Assembly: GCA_937944855.1 (NCBI GenBank)
Contig: CALFAY010000010.1
Coordinates: 62,001-126,000, forward strand
Length of the DNA: 64,000 nt
Direction of reading: 5' to 3'
DNA from: an uncultured Planctomycetota bacterium
GTDB taxonomy: Bacteria; Planctomycetota; Planctomycetia; Gemmatales; HRBIN36
Position numbers and translations under genes: made by a program. The notes beneath the pieces are model-generated. The model was not told where the DNA came from. It did not search any database and worked only from the letters and a program-made list of their open reading frames with translations. Shown in pieces: positions 26,898 through 35,401 of the stretch. The first letter of the stretch is position 1. The number at the start of each line of letters is the position of its first letter.

Positions 26898-27054
26898 AAT
26901 CGTTGGCACCTCGACGAGTCGTCGGATTGGACTTTGCTAGGTTATCAGCCCGTTTGCTCTCAGCCAAGGGGCCGATGGCCCGCCTGTCTCTGGTTCGAGG
27001 GCCTGGGGAATCTGCTGGATTTGTCTTCCGAGGGAACCCTATGATCAGGGAAGA

Positions 27055-27699
27055 ATGCAGATTATCGTGGACGGCTACAATCTGTTGCACGCTCTGGGCC
27101 GGATGCGGAACATCCGCGGCCCGGGGGCCTTGCAACTTCGTCGGCAATGGCTGGTCGAATTCCTGGCCGACGCTTTGCCCGGACTGGGACCGCACATCGT
27201 CGTCGTCTGTGACTGCTCGAACCCGAAGCCCGGACCGGCTGAGCAGCGTTCGCCGCACGGCATCCGCCTGCATTTCGTCAATCAGCCCGATGAGCAGGCC
27301 GACGATGTGATCGAAGCTCTGCTGCGGACGACCCCTCAGCCGCGGCGGGTCATTGTCGTTTCGGATGACCATCGACTTCTGCTTGCGACCCGTCGCTATC
27401 GCGGGTTGGCTATGAAGTGTGAGCAGTTCCTGGACTGGCTGGAGCAGAAACCGGGACAGCGCAACCGCCACGGCTGGCCGGCTTGGGTGGACGAGTTCCG
27501 CAGCCGGGCGGCGACGACGCCGGCCGAAAAAGAACCTCACAGGCCACCATGCGGTGCGAGATCCGACGCTTCTTCGGAGGAACCGAACGAAACGCGGAAA
27601 CCGTCTTCCGAGGCGGAACAGCGTCACTGGCTGGAGGTTTTCGGGGCTCTCGAAGACGATCCCACTCTCGGTCAGCCGCCGCATCGGTTCGAGGAATGA
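27055..27699 (+). CDS. NYN-domain RNA nuclease-like protein (YacP type)
   Basis: A 214-residue protein. The N-terminal 120 residues match the NYN/PIN-like fold of YacP proteins: IIVDGYNLLHAL at the start (acidic Asp6), NQPDEQADDVIEALL in the middle and VIVVSDDHRLLL. These hold the acidic metal-binding residues. Such proteins are predicted ribonucleases in RNA processing; YacP-like NYN proteins contribute to rRNA maturation. The C-terminal 90 residues are Glu/Arg/Pro-rich and look disordered. It is convergent with groES (30-bp gap) and has no operon partner. Confidence 0.82.
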   Translation: MQIIVDGYNLLHALGRMRNIRGPGALQLRRQWLVEFLADALPGLGPHIVVVCDCSNPKPGPAEQRSPHGIRLHFVNQPDEQADDVIEALLRTTPQPRRVIVVSDDHRLLLATRRYRGLAMKCEQFLDWLEQKPGQRNRHGWPAWVDEFRSRAATTPAEKEPHRPPCGARSDASSEEPNETRKPSSEAEQRHWLEVFGALEDDPTLGQPPHRFEE

Positions 27700-27729
27700 C
27701 GCCCTGGGAGGGACTCCGCCGGAAGCCGC

Positions 27730-28017
27730 TCAGGTCAAAACCGCCAGGATGTCGTCTTCAGTCATGATGAGGTATTCGTCGCCGTCCAGGTGGACCTCGT
27801 TGCCGGCCCACGAGGAGAAAAGGACCCGGTCGCCTTCCTTGACGTGAAACCTGGCGCGCCGACCGCTGGAGAGCAGTTTGCCGTCGCCGACGCTGAGCAC
27901 CTTGCCCTGGCTCGGCCTCTCGCGGGCCACGTCGGGGAGAATAATTCCACCCGGAGACTTCTCCTCCGCATCCAATCGCTTGACGATGATTTTGTCATTG
28001 AGCGGGACCAACTTCAT
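27730..28017 (-). CDS. groS: Co-chaperonin GroES
   Basis: A 95-residue protein of normal GroES length. It starts MKLVPLNDKIIVKRL and contains EKSPGGIILPDVARERPSQGKVLSVGDGK, then EGDRVLFSSWAGNEV and DGDEYLIMTEDDILAVL. The mobile loop that touches GroEL is in the SPGGIILP stretch. AAGGAG precedes the ATG at 28017 and separates it from upstream in-frame codons. No groEL is found in the window, so this is a solitary or alternative GroES. A roof-loop replacement (LSSGRRARFHV in place of the usual sequence) makes a divergent, second copy plausible. Confidence 0.92.
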   Translation of the reverse strand: MKLVPLNDKIIVKRLDAEEKSPGGIILPDVARERPSQGKVLSVGDGKLLSSGRRARFHVKEGDRVLFSSWAGNEVHLDGDEYLIMTEDDILAVLT

Positions 28018-28084
28018 CAGGCACTCCTTGGGTGCTGCTCTGCGGCGACCGAGGTTAAGCCTGCGGTCAATTTCGGCAGGCGGA

Positions 28085-28480
28085 TCAAGATTGATAGACC
28101 TTGGCCAAAGCCCGCACCACTGTGTACAAAAGCACATTTTTGTTTACGGGCTTGGAAAGCACGCTGAAAGCCCGTGCCGTCATGGCCTGGCGAATCAACC
28201 GATCACTGACTTCCCCGCTGACCAGAATGAACGGCAGCAGTTCATTGATCTGGCGAACCAGTTCCAAGGTTTCCAGACCCGTCATCCGCGGCATGTACAT
28301 GTCGCAAACCAGCAGATGAATGGGAGCGGCCTGCACGATCTCCAGGGCCTCTTCGCCGCTGCTGGCCACATAGGTGCGGAATCCCTCCTGCTCGACGATG
28401 TCCCGCAATCCCTCGCGGCAAGCCTCGTCGTCATCCGCGATCACAATCGAATAGCGCTGCGATTGCTCCATCAGCGCCAT
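28085..28480 (-). CDS. Single-domain response regulator (CheY-like)
   Basis: A 131-residue receiver domain without an output domain. The acidic pocket is in IVIADDDEACREG, the phospho-acceptor Asp in LLVCDMYMPRMTG, and the conserved Lys in VLSKPVNKNV. The switch position Ser is in ILVSGEVS. It would relay a phosphate from a histidine kinase to a partner. No kinase is adjacent. GGAG lies seven bases before the ATG at 28480; the in-frame start at 28498 lacks one. groES follows 67 bp downstream on the same strand, and a good promoter lies 119 bp upstream. Confidence 0.9.
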   Translation of the reverse strand: MALMEQSQRYSIVIADDDEACREGLRDIVEQEGFRTYVASSGEEALEIVQAAPIHLLVCDMYMPRMTGLETLELVRQINELLPFILVSGEVSDRLIRQAMTARAFSVLSKPVNKNVLLYTVVRALAKVYQS

Positions 28481-28598
28481 GGTCGATCTCCGCATCAACC
28501 AGCTTAGCGAATTTGCCTCTCTTGTCCCGAAACGTGCTGCTACAGGAGGTCAGCAAATTCAGTACCGTTTAATCCTGTGGGCATCAGACATTTGATGT

Positions 28599-28628
28599 AA
28601 TATACTCCCGTTTTCAGCTTTGGGTCAA
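28599..28628 (-). promoter_or_regulatory. Promoter upstream of the response regulator
   Basis: On the minus strand TTGACC (28628-28623) is followed after 18 bp by TATATT (28604-28599). Transcription would begin near 28592, 112 nt before the response-regulator start. The surrounding 28481-28809 region holds no gene. Confidence 0.5.
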
Positions 28629-28686
28629 TTCGAACAGGGACGGCCGAGGAACCAGAACTGCCGCAACGGAAGCACTCGCTTGCGGA

Positions 28687-28705
28687 ATCTGTCAACCTGA
28701 CAGAT
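28687..28705. promoter_or_regulatory. Interrupted palindrome, candidate operator
   Basis: ATCTGTCA (28687-28694) and TGACAGAT (28698-28705) form a perfect 8-bp inverted repeat with a 3-bp spacer. It is 60 bp upstream of the promoter at 28599-28628, in a gene-free stretch. The shape suits a dimeric regulator; a transcript hairpin is the alternative. Confidence 0.35.
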
Positions 28706-28809
28706 GCGGCGCTAGACCGCCTTAACAGCTGGAAGACCCTGGGGAAGCGGAGGGAAGATCCGCCAAAGCGGTTGGGGGCAGCGTCGCGAACCAATGGCGG
28801 CCTCCTTCG

Positions 28810-29715
28810 TCATCGGCGACGCCAAAGCCGTTCGGGGTCGAATTCCTCCGTACTGAGACCGACGTTGGTGTTCATGCGGTCGAAGCAATAGTACTCGACC
28901 TCGCGGCCGGTTTCGTCCTCGGTGATGATGAGCATGGGCAACTGATACTCGTGAGTGCGGGAGTCTTGGTTGAAGAACCAGAAGCGGCGTCCGCCTCGGG
29001 GCAGATGCCTCTCGGCTCCGGGCGGGATGCTCTGTTCCACGCATTCCAGGGCGGCCTCGGACTCCGGCCGTTCGACCCGACCAGCATAGCGGAGAAAGCC
29101 GCCGGTGCCGTTGGCCTGTTCGTGCTCGGTCAATCTCTTCCCGAACTCCTCGATCAGGTGGCCGATGCCTGCTTCGTCCACGGTGCGCCGGCTGTTGGCC
29201 GTGGCCCGCGGGGAATGCGGATCCAGGCTGATGCGGAAGCCCGAGATCGGGTCGCCGCTGCCGGTGCGAATCTGAAGCCGGTCGTCGTACTTGCCTCGAA
29301 CATAGACCATTTCCCGGCCGACCAGTGCTCCGCCGACCCACTTGAAGTACCTGCTTTCAGGCTGCTTCCGGTAGCGGAACTCCAGGATGTTCTCGGGTTC
29401 GTGTCTGCCCTGCACGAATTCACGGCAGCGGAAGCGGCAAATGTAGTCGTCGATCTCGGCGTACCGGCGGGCGGCTCGATCATGCAGTTCCCGCAACTTC
29501 TCCAGTTCCGCCGAATCCCCGTCGCTGGCCCGGGTCACTACCGCGGCCGACGCCGGCTCGACGCTCGGGCCTGCGCGTTGTTCCGCAGGTCGTGACAGCG
29601 AGGGCACGCCAGAGGCCATCGGCCGGGACCAGGCAGCGGCCGGTTGCTGCGGCCCGGTGCATCCGGCGAGCACCAGACTTACCAGTGGTAGCCAAAGCAT
29701 CATCTTCTTGAGCAT
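28810..29715 (-). CDS. DUF1571-like lipoprotein
   Basis: A 301-residue protein. The signal ends in the lipobox LVLAGC (Cys 19), so the mature protein is lipid-anchored. An Ala/Pro-rich linker leads to a globular part with LRELHDRAARRYAEIDDYICRFRCRE, YRKQPESRYFKWVGG and MVYVRGKYDDRLQIRTG, as seen in DUF1571 proteins of planctomycetes. The function of that family is unknown; a role at the periplasmic face of the membrane is likely. It begins 69 bp after the GH3 gene on the same strand and may be the last gene of that transcript. Confidence 0.78.
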   Translation of the reverse strand: MLKKMMLWLPLVSLVLAGCTGPQQPAAAWSRPMASGVPSLSRPAEQRAGPSVEPASAAVVTRASDGDSAELEKLRELHDRAARRYAEIDDYICRFRCREFVQGRHEPENILEFRYRKQPESRYFKWVGGALVGREMVYVRGKYDDRLQIRTGSGDPISGFRISLDPHSPRATANSRRTVDEAGIGHLIEEFGKRLTEHEQANGTGGFLRYAGRVERPESEAALECVEQSIPPGAERHLPRGGRRFWFFNQDSRTHEYQLPMLIITEDETGREVEYYCFDRMNTNVGLSTEEFDPERLWRRR

Positions 29716-29784
29716 GGGTCGGTCTTCCCTGACATGAAACGGGCGCTTCCAGGTCGCCTTGCGCGAAAACTTCCTGGCACTCCC

Positions 29785-31500
29785 TCAATAGCGGGCTTGA
29801 AGGGAGGCGATGCCCTCGGGGATCAGTTCCCGAAGGACGGGCACTTGCTGGCGAAAAGCGGGATCGGGGATCAGACACGGATGCTTGTACTGCTCCGGCG
29901 TTCCGCCCGTCTTGGCGAGCCGCTGCTGGTCCCAGGCGCTCCAGGTTCCTTGCGGCAGTAGCATTGCCCGGATGGGAGCTAGGCGGCGGCTTTCACGCTT
30001 GGCATCATACTCGATGTTCACACGGCGTAAATGCCGATCTACCGCCTCGGCCAGAGCCAGGGCCTGATCGGGAGACTCGAAGTCGGTTTGCTCCACGAAC
30101 AAGCCGTAATAAGCGTCTTCCTCGTCCCAACCGGGGGCCAGACAGTACGCGGTCAATGTCAAGGAGGTCTCCGCCAATGCTTCCTGAACCGCCTGCACTA
30201 CCTGGAATTCAGAGAGCTTTTCTCCGGTGAGATTGGAGAAGCTGGAGCCTTTGTTGAGGAATTCGATCAACGGCGTCTGATTATGGAAGCCGGTGACGCG
30301 GACGAGATCGTAGATGTTGTAACGGTACAGGCCGTAAGACGTGGTCAGCAGGATGAAGTACTCCTTGCCTTCTTCGAGTTCATGGGCGAGCAGGACGGTC
30401 GGCGACGGGGATTCGATCTCCTCCTTCGGAATGAACTCGAAGAAATGGCTGGCCACGTCCAGAACGCCGCTGGCGGTGCCGTTTTCGATGGGAATGCTCA
30501 TGCGGCCTTCGCTGGCGATCAGACCGGGATCGCGGACGGGAAGATCGCCGTAGTAGCGGGGGTAGTGCCGCATGTAGGCCCGCACGTTGCCGCCCATCCA
30601 GTTGCCCAGAAGCAGCAGACTCTTCCAGGCATCCTTCGGATACAGGGTGTCGGTGGCGGCGATGACCCCTTCCAGTTCCCTGGCCCGCTCGGGAAGTTTC
30701 TTGAGTTTCGGCCGGATCGCTTCACGGACGAAGACAGGAATCTCGAAATCGCGGCTGAGTGTGCCGTCGTAGAGGTCGCGGATAAGCCGTTCTTTCTCCT
30801 GGTCCATGAAGCGGGCGAAGTTGACCAGCGTGCTGGGATTGGCCGCCGTGATCAGGCGAATGTCCCGCTGCAAGGCCAGCCGTAAAGCGGTGTAGTATTT
30901 GGCGTGGGAATCCTTGATCTTGGCGGTCGCGGGAGGCATGACATACATCCAGCGGACGACAGCCTTCTGCATCTGCGCTGTCAGGCCGGTGACGCTGCCG
31001 CAGGGAATGCTCGCTTCGGTCCGGAACTCCTCGTGGTCGCTGATGAATTGCAGGATGCCTCGGAAGACCTGCGTCCCGTACTCCTGCACCAACTTCATAC
31101 CCCAGACGGTCCAGCCGCGGCGATAGTCAGCCAGATACGAAGGGGTGACGGGAATGTACTTGCGCTGGGCCGTGGTGCCGCTGGTCATCGCAAACATGTA
31201 GATGCGTCGGTCGCTGACCAGGGCATCGAGTCGGCCTGCCCGCACCTGTCGGAGATACGGCTCGTAGTCTTCGTAGCGGCTGATGGGCAGATGGCGGCGG
31301 AAGTCGGCCAGGGTGTGAATCGCTGCAAAATGATGGTCCCGGCCGAACTGGGTGTCGCGTTGCCGGGCGATGATCCGCTGGCGGATCTTCTCCTGAAGCT
31401 CGCGGGGATGTCGGGTGGCGTGATCGAATCTGGCCAACTTCCTGCGGGCGTCGATAAGGGCGATCCACTTAAGTGTCTGGATGAGCATCCAGCGAATCAT
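29785..31500 (-). CDS. GH3-family acyl-adenylating enzyme
   Basis: A 571-residue protein of GH3 (auxin-responsive) type, which belongs to the ANL superfamily. The N-terminal ATP site is MFAMTSGTTAQRKYIPVT; further motifs are SEGRMSIPIENGTASGVLD, LLTTSYGLYRYNIYDLVRVTG and NKGSSFSNLTGEKLSE. GH3 enzymes adenylate carboxylic acids and couple them to amino acids (plants) or other nucleophiles. The bacterial substrates are mostly unknown. The gene is 45 bp after the alpha/beta hydrolase and on the same strand as the ketosynthase block. A role in activating or releasing that block's acyl product is therefore a reasonable inference, not shown by sequence. Confidence 0.88.
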   Translation of the reverse strand: MIRWMLIQTLKWIALIDARRKLARFDHATRHPRELQEKIRQRIIARQRDTQFGRDHHFAAIHTLADFRRHLPISRYEDYEPYLRQVRAGRLDALVSDRRIYMFAMTSGTTAQRKYIPVTPSYLADYRRGWTVWGMKLVQEYGTQVFRGILQFISDHEEFRTEASIPCGSVTGLTAQMQKAVVRWMYVMPPATAKIKDSHAKYYTALRLALQRDIRLITAANPSTLVNFARFMDQEKERLIRDLYDGTLSRDFEIPVFVREAIRPKLKKLPERARELEGVIAATDTLYPKDAWKSLLLLGNWMGGNVRAYMRHYPRYYGDLPVRDPGLIASEGRMSIPIENGTASGVLDVASHFFEFIPKEEIESPSPTVLLAHELEEGKEYFILLTTSYGLYRYNIYDLVRVTGFHNQTPLIEFLNKGSSFSNLTGEKLSEFQVVQAVQEALAETSLTLTAYCLAPGWDEEDAYYGLFVEQTDFESPDQALALAEAVDRHLRRVNIEYDAKRESRRLAPIRAMLLPQGTWSAWDQQRLAKTGGTPEQYKHPCLIPDPAFRQQVPVLRELIPEGIASLQARY

Positions 31501-31545
31501 GGTTAGCTCCGAAAGACCCAGGCCCAGGCGAAACAGCCGCAGCCT

Positions 31546-32559
31546 TCAGGAAGAACGTGCCGAGGAGCCTGCGCCGACCAGACTTCTCGCGCTCTGGTTG
31601 CCTGAGTAACCCAAATGTTTGTCGAAAAACTCCCGGACCCGGTGGCGGAACTCTTCTCCGTGAACGTGCAGAGCCTGGTTATGCTTGGCCCGCTCGACCA
31701 GCCAGAATTCCTTCGGTTCGTGAGCGCGATCGAAGAGGGTTTTGGCGATCTCCGGCTTGATGTAGGTGTCAGCCCCTCCGTGAATCATCAGCAAAGGCCG
31801 GGGACTGAGCCTGCTGATGGCCTGTTCCAGACTGGGGAAGGCGCATTTTCTGCGTCGGCCGACTTCGCGCAAGGCCCAGTAGGCCACGAGGACAAACAGC
31901 CACGAAGGCAACCAGGCGGCGACGGTTTTGGAATGGACATACAGGCCGACCCACTTTCGCATGTACGGAATCATCGTGCTCAGCGTGCCAAAGGCCCCGT
32001 CGGTCACAAGGCAGCGTACATACGGGTCATTGGCTCCAGCAACGATCCCCGCCCCGCCGCCGCGACTGATGCCGAAAAAGCCGATGCCGCGGGGATCGGC
32101 GTCGGGACGTTTCTTCAGATATGCGATGGCCGCCCGCATGTCTTCGACTTCGTAATGCGTTACCCATTGCATCGGCTCGTAGCCCGGTTGCGGATCGCTC
32201 TGGCCCTGATTGCGGAAGTCGAAGCTGAACACGTCGTAGCCCGCTTCCAAAAGGTGACGGCAGTACGGATAGCACGACCAGCGGTTGGCCCCGAACTCCA
32301 CGCCGAAAAGAATCACGCCGCGACGTTGTCCGTCGCAACGCAAGCCGTGAAAATAGCTGCCCACCAGAGTCAACCCGTCGGCGGTGCGGAACCGCACTTC
32401 TTCGGCATCTGGGATCGGCTGACCGCGGGGGATGATGAACAGAGGCTTTTCTTCGAAAATGCGGACCACGAATCGGGTATATCGCCAAAGCACGAGCAGC
32501 AACACGCAGGTCAAGCCCGCTGCCGCCGACACCAGCCCCAGTAAAACCAGTCCGGTCAC
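31546..32559 (-). CDS. Membrane-anchored alpha/beta hydrolase
   Basis: A 337-residue protein. One N-terminal membrane helix (about residues 4-26) is followed by an alpha/beta-hydrolase domain. The nucleophile elbow is GFFGISRGGGAG with Ser165. The acid is probably the Asp in HGGADTYIKPE, and the base is the His in AKHNQALHV. DFRNQGQSDPQPG is the conserved loop near the oxyanion hole. Esterase or thioesterase activity on membrane-associated acyl chains is plausible given the ketosynthase genes upstream (162-bp gap). GGTGAAAT lies before the ATG, so translation may be modest. Confidence 0.85.
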   Translation of the reverse strand: MTGLVLLGLVSAAAGLTCVLLLVLWRYTRFVVRIFEEKPLFIIPRGQPIPDAEEVRFRTADGLTLVGSYFHGLRCDGQRRGVILFGVEFGANRWSCYPYCRHLLEAGYDVFSFDFRNQGQSDPQPGYEPMQWVTHYEVEDMRAAIAYLKKRPDADPRGIGFFGISRGGGAGIVAGANDPYVRCLVTDGAFGTLSTMIPYMRKWVGLYVHSKTVAAWLPSWLFVLVAYWALREVGRRRKCAFPSLEQAISRLSPRPLLMIHGGADTYIKPEIAKTLFDRAHEPKEFWLVERAKHNQALHVHGEEFRHRVREFFDKHLGYSGNQSARSLVGAGSSARSS

Positions 32560-32721
32560 GGGAATTTCACCTCTCGGGGCGACTCAGGACCTGTTTCCCC
32601 TCCGGTTCCACGGCTGGGTGCGGAAACGGTAGTGGGAACGTTCCGTATTCCCGACTCCCCGGGATTCCTACCCGGACATCGTCCCTTTTTTCCTCCGTGT
32701 GTGGTGCTTGGACGTGTACGG

Positions 32722-34014
32722 TCAGTCCCTGAAACGGCTGACCACCAGCGACACGTTCTGTCCGCCAAAGCCGAAACTGTTGCTCAGAGCGTGATCCACG
32801 CGCTTTTCCCGCGGCTGGTTAGGGATGTAGTCCAGATCACACTCCGGATCAGGTTCCTCGTAGTTGATCGTGGGCGGCAAAACGCCCTGCTGCATGGCCA
32901 GGACCGTGCTGATGAGTTCGACCGCGCCCGCGGCGGCGATCAGGTGCCCCATCATGCTCTTGGTGCTGGAAATGGGCGTCTTGTACGCATGCTCGCCGAA
33001 GAGCGTCTTGATGGCAATCGTTTCGCACCGGTCATTGACCTGCGTGCTGGTGCCGTGGGCGTTGATGTAGCCGATGTCCTCGGGCCGCAGACCGGCATCT
33101 GCGAGGGCGGCTTTCATGCACAGCATGGCCCCGCGGCCGTCGGGGGGCGCATCGGTCATGCGGTAGGCGTCGGCCGTCGAACCGTAACCGGTGATCTCCG
33201 CGTGGATGCGCGCTCCGCGACGCTTGGCGTGTTCCAGCTCTTCGAGGATCACCACGGCCCCGCCTTCGCCGAGGACAAACCCGCTGCGTCGGCGGTCGAA
33301 AGGACGCGAGGCCTTGGTCGGCTCTTCGTTCTCGGTCGAAAGTGCCGTCAACAAGTTGAACCCGGTGACGCCGAACGGATGAATCATGCTGTGGGCACCG
33401 CCGCACAACATGATGTCGGCATCTCCTTGGCGAATCAGTTCGGTGGCTTCGCCAATCGCCTGGCTGCCGGCAGCGCAAGCGGTCAGGCAGGCGTAGTTCG
33501 GGCCTTCCAGGCCAAAATACGCTGCGACATGGGCGGTAACCGTGTGCGGTTCCTGTTCGCGTTCTCTTTCGGGGCTGAGTTCCTTGCGGCCCAGTTCGGC
33601 GAAGCGGCGCGCATCGGTGGTGAGCCGGTCGGTCAGAAAAGCTCGGGCCATGATGGGGATGAACGGTTCAAACTCTTGACGCCCCTCCCCGGCACCGAGA
33701 TAGACGCCGAATCGGGTGCGGTCGATGCGGTCCTCGTCCAGCAGCCCGGCATCTTGCAGGGCCAAGTGCGAGGCCGCCGCGGCGAAGCGGCTGTTGAGCC
33801 ACGCATGCTTCCAACGGCTGGTGTCCTTGACGTATCGCCCCAGGTCGAAATCCAGGACCTGGGCAGCGATCCGGGTCGGAAATGTGGACGCATCGAAGTG
33901 GCGAATATAGGTCACGCCGCTGCGGCCTTCCAACTGGGCCTGGAACATGCCCTCCAGGGTGTCGCCCAGGGGGCAGACGGTGCCCATGCCCGTGATGACA
34001 ACCCGCCGTCGCAT
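32722..34014 (-). CDS. Beta-ketoacyl-ACP synthase (FabF-like, catalytic)
   Basis: A 430-residue ketosynthase with the complete catalytic triad of the FabF/KAS II class: Cys180 in LTACAAGSQAIG, His320 in INAHGTSTQ and His357 in KSMMGHLIAAAG. The C-terminal glycine loop NSFGFGGQN is intact. It would condense malonyl-ACP with an acyl-ACP. Its 69-bp upstream neighbour is a homologue lacking all three catalytic residues, so this is the active partner of a probable heterodimer. The start at 34014 gives the usual MRRRVVITGMG opening. No FabH or malonyl transferase gene lies nearby, so chain initiation must come from elsewhere. Confidence 0.92.
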   Translation of the reverse strand: MRRRVVITGMGTVCPLGDTLEGMFQAQLEGRSGVTYIRHFDASTFPTRIAAQVLDFDLGRYVKDTSRWKHAWLNSRFAAAASHLALQDAGLLDEDRIDRTRFGVYLGAGEGRQEFEPFIPIMARAFLTDRLTTDARRFAELGRKELSPEREREQEPHTVTAHVAAYFGLEGPNYACLTACAAGSQAIGEATELIRQGDADIMLCGGAHSMIHPFGVTGFNLLTALSTENEEPTKASRPFDRRRSGFVLGEGGAVVILEELEHAKRRGARIHAEITGYGSTADAYRMTDAPPDGRGAMLCMKAALADAGLRPEDIGYINAHGTSTQVNDRCETIAIKTLFGEHAYKTPISSTKSMMGHLIAAAGAVELISTVLAMQQGVLPPTINYEEPDPECDLDYIPNQPREKRVDHALSNSFGFGGQNVSLVVSRFRD

Positions 34015-34083
34015 GACCTTACCCTCCTCGTTCCGCGGACTGCTGCTTCGTCTCCACCTGGGAGAATTGCCGACCGCTGCAAT

Positions 34084-35373
34084 TCACTCTGCCCACTTTT
34101 TCACGATCAAAGCCGAACACTGACCCATGTCCGTGAAACTGATCTTGAGGACATACGGCGAACGCACCTCATGGCGTCTGCCAGCTAGAACGGCGATCGG
34201 CGGCAATTCGGGATCGGCTTGCTCGTAGTTGAGCGTGGGCGGCAAGATGCCGTGCTGTTGAGCCACAAGGCTGACCGCAAGTTCGACCGGGCCGCTTCCC
34301 GCGCCCAGGCTCCCGAAGTAGCTCTTGGCCGCGAACACCGGCACTTTCGGTTGCGTTTCCCCGAAAACTTTCCAGATTCCCCGGGCCTCCCAGGCGTCGT
34401 CCCGGATCGTGCTGTAACCCTGAGCGTTAATGTGGTCGATCTTCTCCGGGCCAATCCCGGCCTTACGCAAGGCTGTCGTGATGGCCCGGGCCAACCCGTC
34501 GCCATTGCGTTTCAGATCGAAAGCGGCCCCAAAGCCAACGATTTCCCCATAGATGCGGGCGCCACGTCGGCGCGCATGTTCCAGCTCCTCCATGACGAGG
34601 ATGCCGGTTCCCTCAGCGGGAACGATGCCGTCCCGGCGTCGGTCGAAGGGCCGACACGCCTTTTCCGGCTCCTCGTTCCGCTTCGTCAAGGGCATGAACA
34701 GGCTCAGCCGGGTCAGACTCAGCGGATTCATTTTGCTGTCGGTCGCTCCGGTGAGCATGACATGTGCGGCTCCGCGTCGGATGACGGCGGCTGCCTCGCC
34801 GATGGCCAACAAGGCGGCCACGTCGCTTTCGGTGATCGTGTTGCTCGGGCCCTGGGCGTTGTGCAGGATCGAGTCGTGGCAGGCCGGCATGTTGGGCAGA
34901 TACTTCAGCAGCCACAGCGGAGGCATGTTGGCCAGTCCGACTTCGCCCCACTTGCGGAGATCGACTCGTTCCGGGTGCCCTTCGCAACTGGCGACAGCAG
35001 CGGGTCCGAGTTCGTCGAGTTCGCTGGCGATCAGGCCGGCCCCGAAACTGATGCCGAAGCGGGTCGGGTCGAGCTTCGCCGGTTCCAGGGCGGCATCCCG
35101 CAAAGCGAGGGTCGTGCAGCCGACGCCCATCTGGATTGGCCGAGCCATCACTTTCAGGCTCTTCCGTTCCTTTTTGTCAATGTAGTCTTTGGCGTCGAAG
35201 TCGCGGATTTCGCCGCCGATGCGGATGGGCAGGCCGGAAGCGTCGAAGGACTGAATCGGCTTGACACCGCTGGTTCCGGCAAGCAGGGCCGACCACATTT
35301 TCTCGATGCCCAGACCGATCGGGGTCAGGACGCCGATGCCGGTGATGACCACCCGGGGTTGTTCGCCTGCCAT
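34084..35373 (-). CDS. Ketosynthase homologue without catalytic residues (chain-length-factor-like)
   Basis: A 429-residue protein alignable over its whole length with the neighbouring ketosynthase. The active-site positions are changed: where Cys180 stands in the neighbour this one has Asp184 (PSNTITESDVAALLAIGE); where His320 stands it has Gln318 (INAQGYST); where His357 stands it has Ser355 (KSYFGSLGAGSG). The C-terminal GFGG loop is also lost (SFTDMGQCSA). The remaining fold residues (FDRRRDGIVPAEGTG, LPPTLNYEQAD) are kept, so it is not a decaying pseudogene. The pattern matches chain-length factor (KS-beta) proteins that pair with KS-alpha in type II polyketide systems. Structural or specificity role is inferred. 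Confidence 0.88.
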   Translation of the reverse strand: MAGEQPRVVITGIGVLTPIGLGIEKMWSALLAGTSGVKPIQSFDASGLPIRIGGEIRDFDAKDYIDKKERKSLKVMARPIQMGVGCTTLALRDAALEPAKLDPTRFGISFGAGLIASELDELGPAAVASCEGHPERVDLRKWGEVGLANMPPLWLLKYLPNMPACHDSILHNAQGPSNTITESDVAALLAIGEAAAVIRRGAAHVMLTGATDSKMNPLSLTRLSLFMPLTKRNEEPEKACRPFDRRRDGIVPAEGTGILVMEELEHARRRGARIYGEIVGFGAAFDLKRNGDGLARAITTALRKAGIGPEKIDHINAQGYSTIRDDAWEARGIWKVFGETQPKVPVFAAKSYFGSLGAGSGPVELAVSLVAQQHGILPPTLNYEQADPELPPIAVLAGRRHEVRSPYVLKISFTDMGQCSALIVKKWAE

Positions 35374-35401
35374 CTTTCTTGCTCCCTAACGGGTAATCCC
35401 T

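Noticed and set aside
34084-35373. KS-beta considered as a decaying pseudogene of the neighbouring ketosynthase
   Set aside because: The frame is full length with normal codon bias and conserved non-catalytic residues; only active-site positions changed.
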